Positions 21,401 through 27,106 of a DNA stretch of 27,106 bases are shown here, in pieces. This DNA is from Amphimedon queenslandica (taxonomy: Eukaryota > Porifera > Demospongiae > Haplosclerida > Niphatidae), in the NCBI RefSeq assembly GCF_000090795.2, contig NW_003546467.1, positions 90,470 through 117,575 on the forward strand, read 5' to 3'. The notes under the pieces are model-generated. The model was not told the origin of the DNA. It saw only the letters and a program-made list of their open reading frames with translations, and did not search any database. The stretch's first letter is position 1. The number at the start of each line of letters is the position of its first letter. The position numbers and the translations under genes are program-made.

Positions 21401-24400
21401 TTAGTGCATACAATTTTACATAAGCATGAATTAAGTTAATTTTGGATGTCATTTATTAAGAGTACATACATGTACATGTACATGTAATTTATTTACTACC
21501 TTTAAATTGAACTATGCTGGGAGAATGTAATATTTGTATCTGTACACTACTGGTCAAATTTTCATGGCTTGTAATCATTTACATGTATTTTGTGTTAATA
21601 AGAAACATGTACATGTATATCACATGTGTTGTATAGTCTAGAGTTTAAATCAGCTTACATACATCTAGGTGTAGATGTACAGTATAATGCACAAGAAATT
21701 TTGAAATTGCTTTGTTAGTTATAACTGATTTATACTTCTTTTTATTACATAGAGTTCACTCCATTTAATGTCTCAGCTCTGTTCCTCAGTTGAAGACGTA
21801 AGGCTGAAGGTATGAGTGGGTTTGATTGTTATGATGTTACTATTGGTGATCATACAGGTTGTCACCCAACCAAAGATGATACAATGTTTAACTGAATGTC
21901 TTCAGAGTGATGTACCAGCAACGAAGATCGAAGCAACCAAGTAATGTGAATTTAAAATTGCACTATTAACGTTGGCCATAATATTGAGCACTGTAACTTG
22001 ATAGCTGGAAATATGTGGACAGATTTATCAAATTCTAATATTTTTGTGTGACTGTCAGATTATAGCATTTACTATTAGACGCATTAGGATCCTGTATAGT
22101 CATTAAATGAAGAAGAATGAACTACATGTACATGTATGCCTTAATATTCTTATTATGTCACTCATGATACAATAGTAAATGAATTACCGTATAAGTGGTT
22201 TTTTTTGAGGGAATTATATTTCGCGAAATCTGCTAAAATTCCAATTCGCGGATTTTAATTTCGCGAATCCTACCACGTGTGCCATGCGGGTACCGTATTA
22301 AATTGATTTTCGCGGATTTTATTTTCGCGAATTAGGAGGGAATCCGCGAAATTCGCGAAATTTGCAACCTTCGAAAAAAAACCACTTATACGGTATAAGC
22401 CTCTTTTATGTGATAGATGTCTTTTGAGCTTGTCAAGATCAACAAAACTATTAAGAACATATCTCTCAGATGTTGAAATACATATGTCGAAGCATGTCCT
22501 AGAGGTATTTACATGTACATGCATACTTAAGCTACTACACAGACAAGTTCTGCAGGGTCTCCCACAAGTCATGCTGAGAGAGCTAAACAGCATGCTTCAT
22601 GAGCTGATAAGCAGTACGTAGCATTTGGAGCAGCTTCAAAAATTATTCATAAAATATCTGATTTGATTGGAATTAGCTCAAAGTTGACGTACAACGTAGG
22701 CCACAGGACACATGTACATGTATGTGTCACAAAAAAAATTTAATTGAGAAATCTCTCCTAGCCATTTTGGCAAAATTTAGGCAGAATGTTAGAAACCAAA
22801 GGCTATAGCCTTTGGTCATTGGCCAAATTTTGTGCAACTTTGAAAGTTGATAAAAAATCAATATTTGATCAAATTTCAAATTTATCAAATAAATTATTAA
22901 AATGGAGAATTTTTCCTTGTCATTTACGTACCCTTTGGCCCAATGTTTGAGAAACTAAACAATCCACTAACAAAAAGCTGCAAGAGCGCTATATCAAAAT
23001 TCTGTGGGAAACCCTGCAAATTAAACTACGTTGTAGCTTGACAATTTGTGTGAGTACATGAATAGGTACCACCAACCTGTTTTATGATTAAGTTACTTGA
23101 TTGATTATAAAGATATTTATAATAATCGTAATGTGTCTTGTTTTTATAGATGTTGTCTTCAACAAATGATGAATTTGTTGCTGTAGCTACGAGTTTGGTA
23201 TGCAACTTGTTACTCTCTTTTTCTCCTTGTAGAGAGGTAATTGTATGTTACATTTACTCATGCATTAAGAATTTAGCATAAAAATTACACAACCGTATGT
23301 ACGTGTACATGTACCAAGTATGTTTGTACCCTGTACCATGCACTGGATATAGTAGCAGATTTGTCACACAGTAGATTCCCACAATTTAAATGTGCTAAAA
23401 AATTAGCTCGAAAATTACCCCCTCTCATTTTTACTTATGCCCATATAAAAAGCTTCAACATTTCTAGACCAATAATTTTAAAGTTGAGGATTACAAGAAT
23501 GATATATTTTTGCATACAAGACTATAAAATTAGAGATGCTGAATCAAGTACATTGTGTATATATTAAAAAGCAAAGCCTATAGCCCATAGTTTTTTCCAA
23601 AAATTGGCTCTAAAATTGCCCCTAATTTTTGTTAAATTTTCTGATACATATTGATGTCCTTATGCTATGTATAAAGTTTGAGCTGTTTCTGAAAAAAAAT
23701 TTTTGAGGTATGAAAATTTTAAAAAACGAGCCAATTTTTTAAAAAATTAAAGGCTATATATAGCACATAGATTTTTCAAAAAAAGGCTTTGAAGTCACCC
23801 CAAATTTTTATTACATTTTTGATACAAATTGATGTCCTTATGCTATGTAAAAAGTTTTAGCAGTTTCCGACAAATAATATTTGAGTTATGAGCATTTTGG
23901 GGTTTAAAATGACCTCAAATTTTTGATACACGTACATGTGCTTGCCTTCTGTAGAGATTTTGAGCTAACTTTGATTAGAGGTCAATAATTTCTGATACAT
24001 ACTGAAGTTGGTCAATAATGGAGCCAAAAACCATGTATATTGTGTGCCATACATTGCATTTATGAGCTCCTACCCTACATATGCTTAAACACTGAGCATA
24101 GTTGCCACCACCTACTGGGTCCTGTATATATGATGCATGACACTCTCTTGTTACTATGTATGTTTTATAGGTATTGATTAATGAAGGGATTATTACTATA
24201 CTGTGCAGTCTGACTACTAACGGTAATCCTAGCATACAACTCAATTCAGTATGGGCACTGATGGTAATCACAAGTTTGTAATTTATACTTAAAGAGATTC
24301 ATGTAGAATTGTGCTCGTGATGCTACAGAGGATGTACTTAATGACATAATGGCTGGAGTGCCCATAGAGCACTTAATATTGTAAAAGGCATGGTATTATG

Positions 24401-25233
24401 CTCATTATTGCTTTTATAAAAAATAGATTAATGGAACAGCATCAGAATAATGAGAAGTTATTAATGAAGTGTTTAGGATTATTAGTCAATCTTACATCAT
24501 CCACTAAGGTCAGTTCCTCTTGTAATGTTTAATATCATTGGCACTATTAGGTATCAGATTCATTAATAAAAGAGCAAGATGTACCTTTAGTACAAGCTTT
24601 AGGAGCTCTTTTAGCTTCAAATCTGCCTTCTGGACTTTGTGAGCAGGTAATTTCCTCTAGATTTTAGTGACAGAATCATCAACCAAATAATTTAGGTATT
24701 ATGTGTATTAATCAATATATCCAGTGGAGGTGAGAGAAATCGAAATATTGTAGCAGAAACAGTACTTGTGGTTGAATGTTTGGGACAAATTTTAGTAAGT
24801 TATTGTTCTTATTTATGTATAAGTAGATCTACTTCTAATTAATAGAGAGTTTGTACATTTGATCCAGTCCTAATGGCTGCTTGTTCACTGATTCAGTTAT
24901 TAACAGATAATTCATATGGAGGTACTGATATGTACATATAATTGCTACATGCTAATTTTTATTAATGGTCATGATTCTTAATAATTAATGTGGTCATTGT
25001 TAGTGAGCAGACAGCAAAGTGTTCAAATTTTTTTGACTTTTAGGTCATATTCACAGACAAAATTGCCTTGAAGAAGTTGGAATAATACATGCTTTGAGAA
25101 AATTAGAACTGACTGGCAATTCAACAGTTCAAGATTTGTAAGTTGTTATAATTAATAACTTCATGCAGCTGTTGCATTTCAATGCTATAGGACAAGAAGC
25201 ATCTTAGATTATTGTCAGACTGCTAACTTGTAA
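15482..25233 (+). CDS. ARMC8: ARMC8 / GID5, armadillo-repeat subunit of the CTLH (GID) ubiquitin ligase (23 exons, complete)
   Basis: The spliced product is about 652 residues, against 673 for human ARMC8 by memory. Similarity runs the whole length in order: NTVIGNLKQK (family NAVIGNNKQK); IMGSLAQG; ACVKSLRLIYSTGPVPP; EDHQNILLDNNVLQAISSLL; LVSDHPSDQEIAASTDNLLS; CLLSLSRSTKLLRTYLSD; ATSLVCNLLLSFSP; NPSIQLNSVWALM; MKCLGLLVNLTSSTK; VLCVLINISSGGE; and a C-terminal LEEVGIIHALRKL. The protein is an alpha-alpha solenoid of armadillo repeats. In the family it scaffolds the CTLH E3 complex and docks the substrate receptor GID4. The first ATG is 15482; the frame is open upstream to a TGA at 15428-15430 without another ATG. 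The N-terminus is shorter than in human. Introns are large and transposon-rich, unlike the receptor gene next door. Confidence 0.94.
15644..16713 (+). other. ARMC8 intron 2 (1,070 bp) with promoter-like motifs
   Basis: Unlike the other large introns this one shows no obvious terminal repeats. It is less AT-rich at 15830-16140. That part carries a TTACGTCA CRE-like site (15838-15845), GGGGCGTG (15865 region) and ATGGCGGC (16123-16130) inside CAAAATGGCGGCC, a YY1-like core. Two short overlapping minus-strand open frames (15770-16029) have no recognisable family. Confidence 0.45.
16797..17058 (+). other. ARMC8 intron 3 (262 bp)
   Basis: AT-rich intron with no recognisable element except an ACATGTACATGT tract next to the acceptor (17045-17056). 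Confidence 0.6.
17250..17711. mobile_element. hAT-like MITE with perfect 8-bp target duplication
   Basis: The element body is 17258-17703 (446 bp). Both ends read CAGGCTTGGGGTCAATTACA (left 17258-17277; right on the complementary strand, ending at 17703). The identical 8-mer GCACAGTA flanks it at 17250-17257 and 17704-17711. An 8-bp duplication and CAGG-type ends are characteristic of hAT transposons. The interior is built of repeated CAATTACAATTAC units, pointing rightward on the left side and leftward on the right side, and has no coding frame, so it is non-autonomous. It sits wholly inside ARMC8 intron 4. Confidence 0.9.
17817..17990 (+). repeat. Dispersed modular repeat, partial copy
   Basis: TTTGATCAGAATTAGCTCGA (from 17869) matches the module in receptor intron 11 and ARMC8 introns 9 and 14. 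A downstream TAGCACTATACCAAAATCCTG block also recurs, as GAGCACTATGCCAAAATTCTG in intron 9. Confidence 0.6.
18205..19036 (+). other. ARMC8 intron 5 (832 bp)
   Basis: Contains the 397-bp MITE at 18519-18915. Just before it (18383-18516) is a fragment starting CTGTATAGGGG with an internal AATTCGCGTTTTCATT module resembling other MITEs here. That fragment has only one recognisable end. Confidence 0.6.
18519..18915. mobile_element. MITE, CCGTA/CTGTA termini, TA target duplication (397 bp)
   Basis: The left end CCGTAGATCGGGAAATTTTT pairs with the right end, read on the other strand as CTGTAAATCGGGAAATTTTC. Similarity continues into a GTTAAAA stretch, about 30 bp in total. TA flanks both sides (18517-18518, 18916-18917). 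The interior is more GC-rich than the host intron and has no coding frame of note. Confidence 0.8.
19202..19402. mobile_element. Degraded MITE, CTGTATAG termini (about 201 bp)
   Basis: The left end TTGTATAGCAAGAA and the right end (complement CTGTATAGCAAGAA, followed by TA at 19403-19404) form an inverted repeat that continues imperfectly to a CCCAAA block. The TA on the left side is lost. An internal ACGGATTTTATTTTCTTGAA resembles the CGCGGATTTTATTTTCGCGAA core of the 22187 element. Confidence 0.6.
20076..20325. mobile_element. Probable mosaic MITE, TA-flanked (250 bp)
   Basis: TA CCGTA begins the left end (TA at 20074-20075). The right end reads, on the other strand, CTGTATAGCGGGTTTTTTTT and is followed by TA (20326-20327). 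Beyond the first five bases the two ends do not match each other. The right end resembles the 4051 element terminus, and the interior has the TTCGCGAAATTAATTCC module. It lies in ARMC8 intron 8. Confidence 0.5.
20560..21044 (+). repeat. ARMC8 intron 9 (485 bp) with dispersed modular repeat
   Basis: Bases 20591-20880 match the module family: CTTGATTGAAACCAGCTCAA (20691), TTATTAAAATGGAGAATTTT (20742), and AAAATTCTGTGGGAAACCCT (20840 region), which recurs almost exactly near 22997. A G-run (20611-20621 region) precedes it. Confidence 0.65.
21377..21752 (+). other. ARMC8 intron 11 (376 bp)
   Basis: AT-rich intron with the longest ACATGTACATGTACATGTA tract of the window (21468-21486 region) and a second tract near 21605. 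No transposon ends recognised. Confidence 0.55.
22187..22393. mobile_element. MITE, CCGTATAAGTGG termini, TA target duplication (207 bp)
   Basis: The ends CCGTATAAGTGGTTTTTTTT are perfect inverted repeats (left 22187-22206; right ends at 22393). TA flanks both sides (22185-22186, 22394-22395). The interior contains repeated TTTCGCGAA and CGCGGATTTTATTTTCGCGA modules in both orientations, so the whole element can fold back. It ends 23 bp before the exon 14 acceptor AG in ARMC8 intron 13. Its length nearly equals the 208-bp element in the receptor gene. Confidence 0.87.
22622..23015 (+). repeat. Dispersed modular repeat, two units
   Basis: Unit one begins TTTGGAGCAGCTTCAAAAAT (22624) and includes TTTGATTGGAATTAGCTCAA (22662). 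Unit two begins near 22831 with TTTGTGCAACTTTGAAAGTT. The GGAGCA-CTTCAAAAATT head also precedes the third unit in receptor intron 11 (6521). A perfect 22-bp palindrome centred at 22805/22806 sits at the unit junction. Confidence 0.65.
22795..22816. repeat. Perfect 22-bp palindrome
   Basis: The half-site ACCAAAGGCTA is followed directly by its reverse complement. Related GGCTATA or GCCTATAG sequences reappear at the junctions of the tandem repeat at 23571-23930, suggesting this palindrome marks module ends. Confidence 0.8.
23237..24170 (+). other. ARMC8 intron 15 (934 bp) with diverged tandem duplication
   Basis: Two about 180-bp units (23571-23750 and 23751-23930) share AAAG(C/G)CTATA..AGC.CATAG heads and the identical block TTGATGTCCTTATGCTATGT (about 23651 and 23831). 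A weaker third copy may lie at 23390-23560. The remaining 24 kb-proximal part shows nothing recognisable. Confidence 0.6.
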
Positions 25234-25695
25234 CATTCATTAAAATCAATCAATATCTTTATTTGATACTTGGACTAGTTTTTACCCGTTGAGTGAATTT
25301 TAATTAATGATACTATTAGTTGTCAATATTGCAATTGAAATAAAATAATTAAATACTATTTGACAATAACAAATTACCATTACAGAACATGCAAAATGTA
25401 CTTACCCAGAACTCTTTTTCGATTTGCACCATCAATCAGACAATTTACTCCATTGCACTTTATGCTTAATTTAACTTTATAGGAACCAAATAAATTCTTT
25501 GTTGATACTTGGTCTCTTTTTAAGTCTTAATTGGTAATAGCTCTGTTTCTCTCTGAAGCAGTGACTGTATTTAAATTGTAATTGGGGCGAGCCTGAACAA
25601 GCCCCACATAAACGAGACGAGTATGTTTGTCTGTACACATACGTCACCCCTATTTATGCGTAATACGGTAGATGCTATGCATTGAAAAGGGTATA
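25234..25695 (+). other. ARMC8 3' flank
   Basis: ATTAAA occurs at 25239-25244, right after the stop, and a canonical AATAAA at 25339-25344; either could be the polyadenylation signal. From 25586 a GC-richer patch (GGGGCGAGCCTGAACAAGCC) can form a short stem. No gene is supported. Confidence 0.5.
25339..25344 (+). terminator. Candidate polyadenylation signal of ARMC8
   Basis: AATAAA about 105 bp after the ARMC8 stop codon; position is consistent with a short 3' UTR. Confidence 0.45.
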
Positions 25696-25912
25696 TATTA
25701 AGGTTGCTTTTAAATGCGGATACTATTAATTGCGAATTTTGCGTTTGGGTTAAAAATCGCAATTATTAATACGCGCAATTATTAATAATGACATAATGAT
25801 GCCATATAACTATTAGTAATAATTACTTAATCGCAATTTTTAATACCAGCAAAATCTACCTTGTGCTAAAATCGCAAAAATTTAGTACCCGCAATTAAAA
25901 GTCACTCTAAGG
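25696..25912. mobile_element. Probable palindromic MITE (about 217 bp)
   Basis: The left end TTAAGGTTGCTTTTAAATGC (25698) and the complement of the right end, TTAGAGTGACTTTTAATTGC, match at most positions and continue through a GCGG.TACTA stretch. The interior is full of CGCAATT/AATTGCG units in both orientations. TA follows the right end (25913-25914). It abuts the truncated copia element, so it may have inserted at, or caused, the truncation boundary. Confidence 0.65.
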
Positions 25913-25917
25913 TAAAT

Positions 25918-26316
25918 TCAGTTTTCAATAGGCTCCTGTTGCGAACCCCTCGCGAAATACTGTTTACCACTCAGAGATTCGTTCTTCACCTTCCCACACA
26001 CATCGCTGTGTACGAGTTCCAGTGGTTTACCAGCTCGTTTCCTTTCCTTCATTGGAAACTTTGTCTTGTGTAGCTTCCCCTCTATGCATGGCTCACATGA
26101 TCCAGGAGACTTAGTACCATTGAGAGTAAGTCCAGTAACTAGCTTCTTCTTTACCAATTGTTCTAGATACTGCTCTCCTAAGTGACCATATCTTCTGTGC
26201 CAAGTGCGATAACCAACACTCACATCCTTCTTAGTGACATTGGCTTTTGATGACTGTTCTCCACTGACACAGTTAAGATAGAATAGACCACCCTTCCTTG
26301 ATGCTACACCAACCAC
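25918..26316 (-). pseudogene. copia GAG-pre-integrase and integrase N-terminal fragment
   Basis: This second frame overlaps the first by 44 bp. It begins VGVASRKGGLFYLN, the usual approach to the integrase zinc domain. HHCC ligands are H40, H45, C74 and C77. LELVHSDVCGKV contains the first catalytic Asp of the integrase core (D105). After GKQYF (codon 121) the sequence no longer resembles integrase and stops 11 codons later, so most of the integrase and all downstream pol domains are missing. Confidence 0.9.
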
Positions 26317-27106
26317 TCTCTTTATGATCAGTGATTACGACCTGAGTAGCATAGAAGGTGACTCTCTTTCTTCTTTCTATGAGCTTAGCCACACTTAGTA
26401 AATTGTAGGAGAAACTCGGAACATAAAGGACATCATGTATTTGAGTCCTCTTTGTTGAACCATCGGGTAATATAAGCTGTACTTCCACTAATCCAATACC
26501 AGCTGACTTGAGACTATGACCATCTCCCAGAATGATCGTCTGTGACTTTGAGTCGAGTTTCACAAATGCTTCTTTATTGTTGCATATGTGACATGTAGCT
26601 CCTGAGTCTACAATCCATAAACTTGTGCTTGCACCGTCTTCAGCTGATAGAGTTGTCACTGTGAATCCAAGATCACTGTCTGTGTCTTTATTCATAGTTT
26701 CCGTCTTATTCGCACTGTGCCTTTCTTCTCTTCTGTGTTTCTGTCGAGAGGTACTCTGTGACTTTGAAGTGAACACTTTAGCTTCTGGACAGTCACGCTG
26801 AATATGACCAACTTTGTGACAACGATAGCACCTGACTTGACTCTTCTTACTGAAATGCTTTGTAGCATATGCTCCTTCTTCGTCAGAGCCTTTAGTTCTG
26901 CTTGTCTGCTTTCTTTCTTCATTTAGCAATCGCTCTGTCGCTATCTCCATGCTCGGTACTGTTTCGTTAGCTTCAAGAGCTGTGACGAGCATGTTGAAAG
27001 AGTCGGGCAGACTTGCCAGGAGGTAGACCACACGGTCCTCTTCGGAGGTATCTTCTCCAATGACCGCTAGATCGTTGAAGAGCTCTGTCATGCTTTTAAT
27101 GTGTGT
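26273..27106 (-). pseudogene. copia Gag-protease fragment
   Basis: Open frame continuing past the window edge; the codons before the Met at 27091 (THIKS) are also gag-like. Counting from that Met: gag helices with RVVYLLASLPDSFNMLVTAL (20-39); a CCHC knuckle with C88, C91, H96, C101 that would bind RNA; and the protease active site WIVDSGATCH (159-168; Asp 162). The frame ends at a stop overlapping the next frame, a sign of a frameshift between protease and integrase. In an intact element Gag packages the RNA and the protease matures the polyprotein. Confidence 0.93.

Larger units (their letters stand above)
15482..21809 (+). other. ARMC8: ARMC8 exons 1-12
   Basis: Exons: 15482-15525, 15572-15643, 16714-16796, 17059-17118, 18107-18204, 19037-19129, 19647-19727, 19793-19862, 20460-20559, 21045-21169, 21216-21376, 21753-21809. 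Every junction is GT-AG and in phase. Introns 2, 4, 5, 6, 8, 9 and 11 exceed 370 bp and most hold identifiable repeats; introns 1, 7 and 10 are 46-65 bp. Confidence 0.88.
22505..23149 (+). other. ARMC8 intron 14 (645 bp)
   Basis: The exon 14 frame stays open for 39 codons past the donor to a TAG at 22619-22621, but the added residues do not resemble ARMC8 and I treat this as intron. The rest (22622-23015) is the modular repeat. Confidence 0.6.
21858..25233 (+). other. ARMC8: ARMC8 exons 13-23
   Basis: Exons: 21858-21940, 22417-22504, 23150-23236, 24171-24263, 24307-24380, 24427-24508, 24551-24646, 24696-24794, 24846-24921, 25044-25137, 25191-25233. The last exon gives LTRSILDYCQTANL then TAA, matching the short helix that ends ARMC8 proteins. 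Reading straight through the exon 22 donor would instead stop two bases later at a TAA (25138 region); the spliced version fits the family better. Confidence 0.87.
25918..27106 (-). mobile_element. Truncated Ty1/copia LTR retrotransposon (gag-pol part)
   Basis: Read on the minus strand, domains occur in copia order: UBN2-type gag, CCHC zinc knuckle, aspartic protease, GAG-pre-integrase HHCC, and the start of the integrase core. The element enters from beyond the right edge of the window. It stops being recognisable near 25954, just after the first integrase Asp. No reverse transcriptase, RNase H or LTR is visible. The copy is broken by a frameshift near 26310 and cannot encode a full polyprotein. 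Confidence 0.95.

Noticed and set aside
22505..22621. Extension of ARMC8 exon 14 or an alternative exon in intron 14
   Set aside because: The open frame of 39 codons has no ARMC8 likeness, a possible internal exon (22532-22613) is 82 nt and breaks phase, and exon 14 joins exon 15 perfectly by family comparison.
25571..25762. 63-codon minus-strand open frame downstream of ARMC8
   Set aside because: Partly inside the palindromic MITE and without any recognisable domain.

Overview
The window looks like nuclear DNA of an early-branching animal. It is AT-rich, introns are mostly 43-60 bp, and four genes have clear animal relatives. A demosponge such as Amphimedon would fit the gene set, the tiny introns and the dense small palindromic transposons, but that assignment is inference. 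I called genes by translating exons by hand, requiring GT-AG junctions, a continuous reading frame, and resemblance to family sequences recalled from memory. No alignment or search was run.

Layout. At the left edge an intronless mitochondrial phosphate carrier (SLC25A3, minus strand, 85-1026) sits head-to-head with an intronless ankyrin-repeat gene (plus, 1213-3213). The ankyrin protein resembles a diverged FEM1-type CUL2 substrate receptor. Next comes a complete 59-exon inositol 1,4,5-trisphosphate receptor gene (plus, 3520-15080; about 2,275 residues), then a complete 23-exon ARMC8/GID5 gene (plus, 15482-25233; about 652 residues). The right end (25918-27106, minus) is a broken, truncated Ty1/copia retrotransposon that runs off the window.

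Mobile DNA. The long introns are long because of repeats. ARMC8 introns carry a hAT-like MITE with a perfect 8-bp target duplication (17258-17703), several CCGTA/CTGTA-ended MITEs (two of 207-208 bp and one of 397 bp with TA duplications on both sides, plus weaker copies), and a modular dispersed repeat that also fills a receptor intron. ACATGTACATGT-type tracts are scattered through the same introns.

How the genes relate. I see no operon-like organisation. SLC25A3 and the FEM1-like gene probably share a 186-bp divergent promoter. The FEM1-like protein and ARMC8 both belong to ubiquitin-ligase families that recognise terminal degrons, but nothing in the sequence links them functionally. The most unusual protein feature is the receptor pore: where IP3 and ryanodine receptors carry GGGVGD or GGGIGD, this gene encodes TTLGTALD. 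Several residues known to contact IP3 also look substituted. The gene may therefore encode an ion channel of altered selectivity or gating.
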